64,000 nucleotides of DNA, taken from contig NZ_CP073696.1 of assembly GCF_025264645.1 (NCBI RefSeq), forward strand, positions 434,001 to 498,000. The letters run 5' to 3'. The translations under genes and the position numbers were made by a program. How positions within the stretch are numbered: the first letter of the stretch is position 1; each line of letters opens with the position of its first letter. Below the pieces are notes generated by a model, which worked only from the letters and a program-made list of their open reading frames with translations, was not told where the DNA came from and ran no database searches. The DNA comes from Edaphobacter lichenicola (GTDB taxonomy: Bacteria > Acidobacteriota > Terriglobia > Terriglobales > Acidobacteriaceae). Of the stretch, positions 8,109 to 15,222 are shown piece after piece.

Positions 8109-8516
8109 ATGAAAGAGGAGCAGACCGCCGAAATCCTGCAAGAGGTGGCCCAAATAGCTTTTACCGTGCCGGATTTGGAAAAAGCGAAGGCCTTCTATCG
8201 TGACGTGCTCCAGCTACGCTTTCTGTTCGACGCCGGGACGATGTCCTTCTTTCAGTGCGGAGCCGTGCGGATCATGGTGGGTGCGGGCGAACGGCCTCAC
8301 GACTCTGGAGGGGCAATCGTGTACTTTCGCGTGGAAAATTTGGAGAAAGCAACGCAGGTGTTGCGGTCACGCGGCGTGCGCTTCACTCAAGAGCCACACA
8401 TAGTAGCCAGGATGAAAAGCCATGACCTTTGGATGGCCTTTCTCAAAGACCCTGCGGGCAATACCTTCGGCATGATCAGTGAAATCGTTCGCGCGACGGA
8501 TGGAGGAAAGCAATGA
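8109..8516 (+). CDS. VOC-superfamily (glyoxalase/dioxygenase-like) protein
   Basis: 135 residues from ATG 8109, preceded by GGAGG at 8101-8105. One vicinal-oxygen-chelate module is visible: IAFTVPDLEKAKAFYRDVLQLRF at the start, then SFFQCGAVRIMVG, the second half beginning AIVYFRVENLEKATQVLRSRGV, and FLKDPAGNTFGMISE at the end. VOC proteins use a metal for isomerisation, ring cleavage or antibiotic binding; the first His ligand position is not a clear His (IAFTV), so activity is uncertain. It overlaps the next gene by ATGA and is divergent from a MarR regulator, suggesting an inducible detoxification or resistance pair. Confidence 0.85.
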   Translation: MKEEQTAEILQEVAQIAFTVPDLEKAKAFYRDVLQLRFLFDAGTMSFFQCGAVRIMVGAGERPHDSGGAIVYFRVENLEKATQVLRSRGVRFTQEPHIVARMKSHDLWMAFLKDPAGNTFGMISEIVRATDGGKQ

Positions 8517-8920
8517 CGTTAAGCAGGTCAATCCTTTATTTACTGCTTGCATTCGGAGCCACAAACCACTTGTGCGCTCAATCTAGTACAAAGACGTTAT
8601 CCGGCCGGCCAGAGACGGTGCTCGCCACATTCAGGGTGAAGCCAGACCAGATGCCAGAATTCCTCAAGCTGATGCCTGCATACTGGGCCGCTCTCCGCGC
8701 TGAGCATCTTGTTCTCGACGCGCCGCACGTTATGCTTCAAGGAGAGGAAAACGGGAAGCCGGTCTTCTTCGAAGTGTTCAGTTGGAGGGACCACGATGCT
8801 CCCGAACATGTTCCCCCAGCTATCCAGCAATATTGGGATCGTATCAACCGGATGGTCGAAAGCAGGGATGGTCATCCCGGCATCGAGTTCCCTGAAATGA
8901 AGCTAGTGACGCCGCGTTAG
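8513..8920 (+). CDS. Secreted protein, antibiotic-biosynthesis-monooxygenase (ABM)-like
   Basis: 135 residues with an N-terminal signal sequence (SILYLLLAFGATNHLCAQ). The mature part looks like a dimeric ferredoxin-like barrel: ETVLATFRVKPDQMPEFLKLMPAYWAALR, then KPVFFEVFSWRDHDAPEHVPPAIQQYWDRI, the pattern of ABM/YgiN-like stress proteins. The start overlaps the VOC stop (ATGA), so the two are co-translated under the divergent MarR regulator. The exact reaction is unknown, and export from the cytoplasm is unusual for this fold. Confidence 0.7.
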   Translation: MTLSRSILYLLLAFGATNHLCAQSSTKTLSGRPETVLATFRVKPDQMPEFLKLMPAYWAALRAEHLVLDAPHVMLQGEENGKPVFFEVFSWRDHDAPEHVPPAIQQYWDRINRMVESRDGHPGIEFPEMKLVTPR

Positions 8921-9070
8921 TACTGTGAAACGCGCTTAGGACCACTTACACCGTATCGTCGAACCCGCAGTCGCATCGGCAGGCTGATCCTCGAATGCTT
9001 CGCCCGGAGAGCCCTCCCATGAAACAATAGTTTGTTCGCCGAAACTGGCGTTGCTAAGGGGAATCTAGGT

Positions 9071-10000
9071 TTGCTTCGATCTGCATTTATCGCTCTCTCT
9101 CAAAACAAGTCTCTCCGCTCTTTTTCAGAGCGATCCGCGATGGGCCGTAAGATGTCCGGCCGCTTCGTCGCCGGCATGTCGGGGGAAGAGGCCCTCGCCG
9201 CGTGCCAGCGCGTCAACCACGAAGGCATCGCCGTCAGCCTGGACTCGCTCGGTGAATCGGTCACCACCGAACCCGAAGCCCAGAAGTCCGCCGACATCTA
9301 TCACCAACTCCTCGACGCGATCGAAGTACGCAAGCTGAACGCAAACGTCAGCGTCAAACTCTCGCAGGTTGGCATGGACTTTGACCCCGCTCTCGCCGAG
9401 CGCATCGTCGGCGAAATGGTCCAGCACGCCGCCGCCGTCAAATCTTTCGTTCGCATCGACATGGAAGGCTCACCCTATACCGAAGCCACCATCGCCATGA
9501 CCGAGCGCCTCGCTGCAAAGTTTCCCGGAGCCGTCGGCACCGTCCTGCAGGCCTATCTCTTCCGCACCGAAGCGGACACCGAGCGTCTGCTGGGGCAGGG
9601 AATTCGCATTCGCCTCTGCAAAGGCGCCTACAAGGAAGGTCCCGAAGTAGCCTTCCCGGCAAAGGCAGACGTCGACGCCAACTACGTCAAGCTGATGAAG
9701 CGCATGGTCACCTTCTCCAACAACGGCAAGGGCGTCTTCTGCGGCATCGCCACGCACGACGAAGCCATCGTCGACCAGATGCGCTCCTTCGTGCGCGAAA
9801 ACAACATCGAGAAACACGCCTTCGAGTTCCAGATGCTCTATGGCGTCCGCCGCGACCTCCAGCGCAAACTAGCCGCCGACGGCTTTGGCGTCCGCGTCTA
9901 CATCCCCTTCGGCCCCGAGTGGTATCCCTACTTCATGCGCCGCCTCGCCGAACGCCCCGCCAACGTCCTCTTCCTCGCCAAAAACTTCTTCAAAAACTAA
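9071..10000 (+). CDS. Proline dehydrogenase (PRODH domain, monofunctional)
   Basis: 309 residues from TTG 9071 (AAGGGG about 10 nt upstream). This start gives the usual N-terminus of bacterial short proline dehydrogenases (LLRSAFIALSQNKSLRSF); a start at 9032 would add 13 atypical residues. FAD-dependent oxidation of proline to P5C, at the membrane face. Landmarks are NANVSVKLSQVGMDFD, DMEGSPYTEAT, GTVLQAYLFRTEADTERL, the substrate-site block IRIRLCKGAYKEG, and the C-terminal FEFQMLYGVRRDLQ and RVYIPFGPEWYPYFMRRLAERPAN (Arg pair contacting the proline carboxylate). Its P5C dehydrogenase partner is not in this window. A strong terminator follows. Confidence 0.93.
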   Translation: MLRSAFIALSQNKSLRSFSERSAMGRKMSGRFVAGMSGEEALAACQRVNHEGIAVSLDSLGESVTTEPEAQKSADIYHQLLDAIEVRKLNANVSVKLSQVGMDFDPALAERIVGEMVQHAAAVKSFVRIDMEGSPYTEATIAMTERLAAKFPGAVGTVLQAYLFRTEADTERLLGQGIRIRLCKGAYKEGPEVAFPAKADVDANYVKLMKRMVTFSNNGKGVFCGIATHDEAIVDQMRSFVRENNIEKHAFEFQMLYGVRRDLQRKLAADGFGVRVYIPFGPEWYPYFMRRLAERPANVLFLAKNFFKN

Positions 10001-10022
10001 CAAGCACAAACAGGCAACGGTC

Positions 10023-10067
10023 ACACGGAGCTCGCAATCTCATTGCGCTCCGTGTTCTGTTGTTTTT
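10023..10067 (+). terminator. Intrinsic terminator of proline dehydrogenase
   Basis: ACACGGAGC (10023-10031) pairs with GCTCCGTGT (10047-10055); inside, GCAAT-CTC-ATTGC extends the stem after a 2-nt bulge. A T-rich run (TCTGTTGTTTTT) follows. It starts 22 nt after the stop codon. Confidence 0.85.
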
Positions 10068-10257
10068 ATTCCGCAAAGCAGCAGAGGAACCCTTTTGCAT
10101 GTTTTTTTGTTGTCATTCCGCAGCGCAGCGGAGGAATCTGCTGTTGCTGTTTTTGCAGTTGCAGTAATTGCTATCCTGCCTACTTCTGTTCATTCTGAGC
10201 GCAGCGAAGAACACCTGTACTTGTCGTTGCTGTTGTCGCAGCGCAGCGAAGACGACC
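10067..10257. repeat. Cluster of four degenerate 'cattCYGmRCGCAGCGaAGAA' repeats
   Basis: Units at about 10067-10092 (ccgcaaagcagcagaggaac), 10111-10140 (cattccgcagcgcagcggag), 10190-10216 (cattctgagcgcagcgaaga) and 10234-10257 (gtcgcagcgcagcgaagacg), all in one orientation, about 25 bp each and spaced 20-50 bp. The core GCGCAGCG-A/G-AGGA recurs. I recall similar interspersed elements from Terriglobia genomes; copy number elsewhere cannot be judged here. Confidence 0.6.
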
Positions 10258-10289
10258 GCCTAACCAAACCAATCTTGTTCCAAAATAGA

Positions 10290-10507
10290 ACGGCCACAAA
10301 ATAAATCTTAAAAACGTGGCGTATTTTTCACGCGCAAAAAAGAAGCCTCCTAAAAACCACATCCACCACACATAACACCACGTTTTCACCATCAAAAAAC
10401 CACGTTCAGACACCCACTTTTCCCAAAACACCCCCAAAAACACCAGCAAAAAAGCAAAACCCTGGCTCTCACCAAGGCTCAACTTTTTTCTCAAAAATAT
10501 CAAAAAA
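10290..10507. other. G-poor, C/A-rich intergenic tract
   Basis: About 210 bp with very few G residues on the + strand and repeated short words (ccacatccaccac, ccacgtt, cacccac, cccccaaaaacacc, aaaaaccac). It runs up to the stop of the TlpA-like gene. No convincing gene, and the composition differs sharply from its surroundings. Confidence 0.55.
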
Positions 10508-11752
10508 CTATCGCGAAGCAGACTGCGTCGGAACCGGCTCCGCAAGCAACTGTTCAACCAGTTCCGTGACCTCATGCACAAGCGCATCATGCGCCGGCGG
10601 ATTCGCCGGTCCCGCGAAACCCGCGTGAATCTCCTTCACCCGCCCATCACGCCCCAGAAAAAACGAAGTCGGCCAGCAGTTCAAATTCACGCCCTGAGGA
10701 ATTTTTTCATTGAGTTGTTCCGTCTCCCCAGCCACCAGAACCGTGTATGTCAGCCCGTAGCGAGCAATGAAAGCCCTCAGTCTTTGCGGGTCTTTCAACT
10801 GATCTGCCTCTTCAAACGACAGGTTCACAATCTCCAGGCCCTGACCATGAAACTGCTTATAGAGGCTCTCAAGAAACGGCGCCTCATCATGGCAATTGGG
10901 GCACCACGATCCACCAATCGCCACAATGACGACCTTCCCATCAAACTGCGGATCGGTATTCGAAATCACCTTGCCGTCGAGGTTAGGAAAGCTGAAAGCG
11001 AAGCGGGCAGAAGGGTCTTTGACTGTAGTTTGCTGTGTTGGATCAGTCGGCCCTGGCAGCGCTGCGGCCCGCGCCTGTGCTGGTCTGCGGGCCACAAGAC
11101 CCTGCTGTTCGTTCACATCAGCGCGCAGCATATTCGAAACCAGAAGAGTCCCATCGGCCTGCGGAGTCAGAGAGTAAAGCGCAGGCCCCGCGGCAGAAAA
11201 ATGACTGACCTTATAACTCTGACCATTCCACTGACCGTAGAGCGAGCCGGTGTCGCCATCGACTCGCTGAATGACGGCTTTGACATCCGAAGAGTGCGGT
11301 TGCGGCTCCACGCGAAGTTGCCACGCGGCCTCCCCCTTCGCTGAGTTCGTTGCAATCTCCCAGTCTCCCTCGATGTTCTTTGCAAGCGGCCCGTTGTAGG
11401 CAGAGACAGCACCAGCCGAACTCAGGCTGATCGGGTAGCGAGCAGAAGCTGTACCAAAGGAGCCGTCCAATCGGCCATTCGCGAGCGTCGCGTCAATGGT
11501 CTTTGCGTAGTAGTTGAAGGTGATCAGCAGATGATTTCCGGTAAAAACGGTGCTTGATGCTGGGCTGCTCTCGGGCCCATTGCGCAAAGCGGCGTGAAGG
11601 TCGTTTGCGCTCCCGGAGATCTCAAGCGTCACAGGAACCTGTTGGCCATGGACGGTGGCATTCCCCATCCATGTGCCGAGAATGGTGCCGTGTTTGGAAC
11701 CCTGGGCCACGAGAGATGTGCTGAGCAGAAAAAGGCCGACTAAGAGCTTCAT
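10508..11752 (-). CDS. Secreted TlpA/AhpC-TSA-like thioredoxin-domain protein
   Basis: 414 residues with a signal peptide (LLVGLFLLSTSLVAQG). Residues about 22-235 are a beta-rich domain without a name I recognise (GTWMGNATVHGQQVPVTLEIS, DGSFGTASARYPISL, WQLRVEPQP). Residues about 248-400 form a TlpA-like thioredoxin domain with FAFSFPNLDGKVIS, GSWCPNCHDEAPFL (Cys284, Cys287) and the cis-Pro loop CWPTSFFLGRDGRV. Periplasmic thiol-disulfide oxidoreductases of this type reduce cytochrome or envelope protein disulfides; the partner is not shown by context. The gene is alone, followed by a C/A-rich tract and a repeat cluster. Confidence 0.85.
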   Translation of the reverse strand: MKLLVGLFLLSTSLVAQGSKHGTILGTWMGNATVHGQQVPVTLEISGSANDLHAALRNGPESSPASSTVFTGNHLLITFNYYAKTIDATLANGRLDGSFGTASARYPISLSSAGAVSAYNGPLAKNIEGDWEIATNSAKGEAAWQLRVEPQPHSSDVKAVIQRVDGDTGSLYGQWNGQSYKVSHFSAAGPALYSLTPQADGTLLVSNMLRADVNEQQGLVARRPAQARAAALPGPTDPTQQTTVKDPSARFAFSFPNLDGKVISNTDPQFDGKVVIVAIGGSWCPNCHDEAPFLESLYKQFHGQGLEIVNLSFEEADQLKDPQRLRAFIARYGLTYTVLVAGETEQLNEKIPQGVNLNCWPTSFFLGRDGRVKEIHAGFAGPANPPAHDALVHEVTELVEQLLAEPVPTQSASR

Positions 11753-12177
11753 GGAAGGTCTCGATTCTTACTTGTATTAGATAGTGGAAGTTGTGACAGG
11801 ATCCGCTTGACTAGCGAATCCGAAGCACGCCTGAGTCGACCGGCATAGAGCGGCGACAACAACAGGAGGTGTGCTGTGAATGCATATGCTTAGGGTAGGC
11901 CGACAGGGAGCTCAGGTCAAGAGCAGTGGCGGATGCAAGACGCGAAGGAGCCACGGCAGTCATCCCGAAGTTGTATAGATAGCAGCGTTAGCCCAGTGCA
12001 CACTGTATCCACTATGGGGAAGGAGACCGTTCCGGATATGGTTCGGACCTGCTTAGACTTCGCGATCACTTCGCCGCAACCCTGATTGGCTTGATCGTAT
12101 TACGTCCGAAACATACTCTAGACGCTGGGCCACAAAGCAGACGGTGTCCTTCCACCATAGCCCCTTCCTCCTCCCCG
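11753..12177. other. Gene-free intergenic stretch
   Basis: Between the TlpA-like gene start and the DUF3106 terminator. I see no open frame with a ribosome site and no clear RNA fold. It presumably carries the TlpA promoter on the minus strand near 11760-11830. Confidence 0.5.
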
Positions 12178-12180
12178 CAA

Positions 12181-12207
12181 TAAAAATAGCCGCCTTCGGG
12201 CGGCTAT
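12181..12207 (-). terminator. Intrinsic terminator of the DUF3106 gene
   Basis: Nine-bp perfect stem ATAGCCGCC / GGCGGCTAT with a TTCG (CGAA on the transcript strand) tetraloop at 12186-12207, followed on the minus strand by TTTTTA. It lies 35 nt beyond the DUF3106 stop. Confidence 0.9.
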
Positions 12208-12241
12208 CTCTCTATTAGAACGGGTGGGTACTCCACAAAGA

Positions 12242-12880
12242 CTATTTCCCAAAGGACGGCCCATCGTTCGGATGCTGAACAGGAAGATACGGTTCGACCG
12301 CTAGGAGCCCGGAGAGCGTGTTGCGTTCCTGTTCCGAAAATTGACTGCGGAAGCGATCTTCTTTGAGGATGGCGTCGCGCTGCTGGGGCGGCATTTCGCG
12401 GAGATCTCGGAAGGCACGAGCGACAAGACGGCGACGGTCTTCCGGAAGGCTGCCAAGCTGCCGCAAAGCGCCCACTACCTGCTGTCGCTGCGGAGGCGTC
12501 AAATGCTCCATCGCCTCAGTCCGTTCAATCACGCGGCGGCGTTGCTCGGGGGTCATATTGTTAAGTTGTGTCAGACGGTCGCGCATTCGCTGCTGTGTCT
12601 GCGGAGGAAGATCTCGGAAGCCAGGCTCGTTTTCCAAGGCTCGCTGTTGGTCCGCTAGCGGAAGATTGCTGTGACGATCCATCCACTGTGCCAGGTGCTC
12701 TTGATTCCTTTTAGGTCCCGGACCGGGGCTCGGTCGTGCCTGACTTACGCCAAGGCGCGCAGGGGCGCCGCCCTGATGCATGGGTCTCGGCTGAGCGATA
12801 CCCGCTACTGAAGCTGTGACCAGCAACAAGGCAGTAAAAGCCGGTTTGAGGGCTCGGCGTGATTGGATTGAGAATGGCAT
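12242..12880 (-). CDS. Secreted DUF3106-type protein, Gln/Arg-rich helical
   Basis: 212 residues from ATG 12880; signal peptide ALKPAFTALLLVTASVAGIAQ, then a Pro/Gly linker (ARPSPGPGPK). Residues about 60-190 are a chain of similar short helices: LPLADQQRALENEPGFRDLPPQTQQRMRDRL, MTPEQRRRVIERTEAM, LTPPQRQQVVGALRQL, MPPQQRDAILKEDRF. Each carries a (L/M)-x-P-x-QR signature, as in DUF3106. Function unknown; possibly a periplasmic sensor or chaperone-like protein comparable to CpxP/ZraP-type helical repeats. It lies directly downstream of the ECF sigma / anti-sigma pair (115-nt gap) on the same strand, so it is a plausible third member of that stress module. Confidence 0.8.
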   Translation of the reverse strand: MPFSIQSRRALKPAFTALLLVTASVAGIAQPRPMHQGGAPARLGVSQARPSPGPGPKRNQEHLAQWMDRHSNLPLADQQRALENEPGFRDLPPQTQQRMRDRLTQLNNMTPEQRRRVIERTEAMEHLTPPQRQQVVGALRQLGSLPEDRRRLVARAFRDLREMPPQQRDAILKEDRFRSQFSEQERNTLSGLLAVEPYLPVQHPNDGPSFGK

Positions 12881-12994
12881 GATGTTCAACTGATGCAAGC
12901 CCCGCATGTCGAGAGAAACCGTTCTATTTAGAACAACTTAATTCGTTCTGTCTCCTCTCGAATAATATTCATCGACGACCGCGCCTGCCAGAGC

Positions 12995-13498
12995 TTAGCT
13001 AATAGGAGGAGCTGCCGCATCATCAGCAGGGCTATCGTCCTGTAAAAGCTGATCCATCGTCTGCAAAGTTTGCGCGTTTTTATCGAGAATTTGCAGATCC
13101 TGGACGGTGGCGGACGTCTCAGGGGCAGAGTGAGGGAAGCCGGTCAGGTTGGCCACCGTGCCCCCGCCTACGAGAAGGATCAACGCTAAAGCGCCAGCGA
13201 GCGCGGGACGAAACTGCCGTCCCGTATTGAAGAGAACGCGGGCTTTTAGCCGTTCGAACCAACCTGCTGGCGCGAGTTCTTTTTCTTCCCGGAGACGGAC
13301 AGCCAGCTTTTGATCAAAGTAGGGCGAAGGATCCGGTGCGTTCCAGGTATCGAGCAGAGCAAAGGTAGCCTTCATCGACTTAAACTCACGGCCGCAGTCG
13401 GCGCAGGACTCGATATGTGCCCGCGCAGTCGCATTGGCAGGCGAGGCCGGATCCATGAGTAAATCGAAGATCTCGGATTTGCAGTCTGTGCAGTTCAT
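12995..13498 (-). CDS. Anti-sigma factor with zinc-finger (zf-HC2-like) head
   Basis: 167 residues from ATG 13498 (AAAGG ribosome site). The N-terminus has Cys3, Cys6 and the H-x3-C-x2-C zinc motif of ZAS anti-sigma factors (HIESCADC, residues 28-35). A helical linker follows, and one membrane segment (ALAGALALILLVGGGTVANL) at about 102-121, then an acidic periplasmic or outer tail. It binds and silences its cognate ECF sigma in the cytosol and releases it on an envelope or redox signal. It is encoded 56 nt downstream of the sigma gene on the same strand, the expected pairing. Confidence 0.88.
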   Translation of the reverse strand: MNCTDCKSEIFDLLMDPASPANATARAHIESCADCGREFKSMKATFALLDTWNAPDPSPYFDQKLAVRLREEKELAPAGWFERLKARVLFNTGRQFRPALAGALALILLVGGGTVANLTGFPHSAPETSATVQDLQILDKNAQTLQTMDQLLQDDSPADDAAAPPIS

Positions 13499-13554
13499 TG
13501 TGAACCTTTCCAATCTTCTTGCTTTAAGCACGTCCAGTAAAGACGTGCGAATAG

Positions 13555-14364
13555 CTAAATAAATGCCTTTAATTTTTCGCGCAGCGTCTGGTAAGCGCGA
13601 AAGAGCAGCGATTTTGTGGCGGATTCGCTCAATTTGAGAACGTCACCGATTTGCTTGTAGTCCATTCCTTCGTATTTATGCATAAGTACAGCCATACGCT
13701 GTCGCTCAGGCAGCGCGAGTACATGCTGACGGATTGCATTAAGTCGCTCCTGGCGAAGTAGGTTAGCTTCGACACTTATGGTCGCGTCCGCGACGTCCGG
13801 TGTGGTGCCAGTCTCCGAATCGGCTTCATCAAGATAAACGGTGGAAGCGGTCCGTTCATGTCTGGTATCGCGAGCGTAGTTGACACCCAAATTGGTTGCG
13901 ATTCGGTAAAGCCAGGTGCTGAAGCGAGCTTCAGCGCGGTAGGTCTCCCGGGAACGGTAGACCCGAAGAAAAACCTCCTGAGCAAGCTCTTCGGCGACCG
14001 CCTGATTGTGGACCATGCGATACATGAAGTGAATGATCGGCTTACGGTACTTCTGAATGAGGAAGTCGAAGCCTGCCATATTGCCGGTTCGCAGCTCCAA
14101 CATGATCGCCGCGTCGTCCATCTGGCCAAAATCACCGGCTACGTGATGGTTCTCGGCAGCCTGGAGGTTTTCGAGAAGTCTCGGGTTGATCGCCAGTGTA
14201 CCCATATCATTCATAACCCCATCTTCGCCATCGGGTTGCGCTTTTTGATCAGAATCTGCAGGAATCTCATCAACGGGTTTAGGGGGGTCAGAACCCACAG
14301 CGTTATGGCGCTCGGAATGTGGAGGGGGAGTGAACATCCTGCTGATAGATTGTACCGTCATCAT
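13555..14364 (-). CDS. ECF RNA polymerase sigma factor (RpoE-like)
   Basis: 269 residues (ATG 14364 or 14361). A non-conserved N-terminal extension of about 85 residues precedes region 2: FDFLIQKYRKPIIHFMYRMV, then AEELAQEVFLRVYRSRETY (2.2) and FSTWLYRIATNLGVNYARD (2.3/2.4). A linker with an acidic patch (DEADSETGTTPDVAD) leads to region 4: LPERQRMAVLMHKYEGMDYKQIGDVLKLSESATKSLLFRAYQTLREKL, containing the -35-binding HTH. It directs RNA polymerase to stress promoters and is paired with the anti-sigma gene just downstream. The long N-terminal extension is longer than the usual ECF size of about 190 residues; it may be partly untranslated if a start at residue 51 (MNDMG) is used. Confidence 0.93.
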   Translation of the reverse strand: MMTVQSISRMFTPPPHSERHNAVGSDPPKPVDEIPADSDQKAQPDGEDGVMNDMGTLAINPRLLENLQAAENHHVAGDFGQMDDAAIMLELRTGNMAGFDFLIQKYRKPIIHFMYRMVHNQAVAEELAQEVFLRVYRSRETYRAEARFSTWLYRIATNLGVNYARDTRHERTASTVYLDEADSETGTTPDVADATISVEANLLRQERLNAIRQHVLALPERQRMAVLMHKYEGMDYKQIGDVLKLSESATKSLLFRAYQTLREKLKAFI

Positions 14365-14408
14365 AGGGTGGGATCAGATCGAGCATGTGGACTTGGATTG
14401 GGGTGAAT

Positions 14409-14438
14409 TTGGTGCAGATAACGCCGGAATGCTATTCT
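14409..14438 (+). promoter_or_regulatory. Candidate sigma-70 promoter for tRNA-Val
   Basis: TTGGTG (14409-14414) and TATTCT (14433-14438) with an 18-bp spacer, ending 46 bp before the mature tRNA. Match is moderate. Confidence 0.35.
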
Positions 14439-14484
14439 TGATGAACACATGTGGCGGGACATCTGCGGTCGTCCCAGCTCTTTT

Positions 14485-14559
14485 GGGCGCATAACTCAGC
14501 GGTAGAGTGCCACCTTCACACGGTGGAAGTCGTAGGTTCGAATCCTGCTGTGCCCACCA
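14485..14559 (+). tRNA. tRNA-Val (anticodon CAC)
   Basis: 75 nt including an encoded CCA. The acceptor GGGCGCA pairs with TGTGCCC (one G-T). The anticodon stem CCACC/GGTGG encloses TTCACAC, giving anticodon CAC for GTG codons. The T arm is GTAGG-TTCGAAT-CCTGC. The D-arm region contains AGCGGTAGAGT. All arms fold. A tyrosine-recombinase relic lies just downstream, consistent with past use of this tRNA as an integration site. Confidence 0.95.
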
Positions 14560-14573
14560 TGTTTTTCAGCTAC

Positions 14574-14919
14574 TTACAGAGGTTTGTAGCAAAAAGCCAA
14601 TCCACGGCTCAGCCCACAGCTACAGGACCAGGATTGCGCGCATTCCAAGCGCCGCAAGAAATTCTCTTTGAAAAGCCCGTCTTCCCTCACCATCTTCTTG
14701 CGCGTAGAAAGCCGGTGCAGCCTGGGTTCTGCTGTGCCGGAGAAGTCCCTGCACCATCTTTGGCCCCGTCTTAGCCTTGTTGATAGCCAGTTGCTTAGCC
14801 AGACGGAGGTTATGAAGGCCGAAGTGCCGGCCTTCCTCGATGGGTATCCCGACACCGATAGCCGCCACCCTCAGATGGTCGGCTACTAAGATTGCGAGAG
14901 TGAGTGGAATCCCGGTCAC
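14574..14919 (-). pseudogene. Degenerate tyrosine recombinase (integrase) C-terminus
   Basis: Reading leftward from 14919, one frame gives ILVADHLRVAAI, then EGRHFGLHNLR, NKAKTGPKMVQGLLRHS, FYAQED and FLAALGM. HNLR (H-x-x-R), RH and a Tyr 33 residues after the Arg match the spacing of boxes of tyrosine recombinases. The segment between HNLR and NKAK (about 14775-14805) is scrambled in this frame, while the neighbouring frame there reads WLSNWL, the sequence expected of an intact relative (RHSLSNWL). This implies compensating frameshifts. There is no start, no N-terminal domain, and the gene ends beside tRNA-Val. It is therefore a relic of an integrated element. Confidence 0.72.
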
Positions 14920-15016
14920 GGGGACTGAACCCGGGCATCAGTTGGTGATACCAGGGGAACCCACTCATTGCCCCAGAATAGGGCGCCCTTTCGAGGAGGA
15001 GTCCTCATTAAACGCT

Positions 15017-15069
15017 CTTCTCGTCAGTAACTATTACTGACGAGAAGCCGACTTATCAGTACCAATCAG
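15017..15069. repeat. REP-like palindrome, copy 2
   Basis: CTTCTCGTCAGTAA (15017-15030), spacer CTA, and its perfect complement TTACTGACGAGAAG (15034-15047): 14-bp arms. The right arm continues into GAGAAGCCGACTTATCAG-TACCAATCAG (15042-15069), which matches copy 1 at 7586-7613 in 25 of 28 positions. Beyond it, 15070-15211 reads as an open frame without a start (contains LAIWHQLKVTVRIIPVGRAF); I cannot name it and it may be a remnant. Confidence 0.7.
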
Positions 15070-15222
15070 CTCAAAGAGTGCATTGGCGATTTGGCACCAG
15101 TTGAAAGTGACGGTTCGGATTATTCCGGTTGGACGAGCATTCGGGGGTTTTGTTGGAGATCTCTTCGCCGAGAAGCTGATCGCACGGCGGAAAGTAGATC
15201 GTCGACGCTAATATGGACCGCA

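Noticed and set aside
10067..10257. CRISPR-like array from the four spaced repeats
   Set aside because: Units are degenerate, spacing is irregular and no cas genes are near; an interspersed repeat explains it better.
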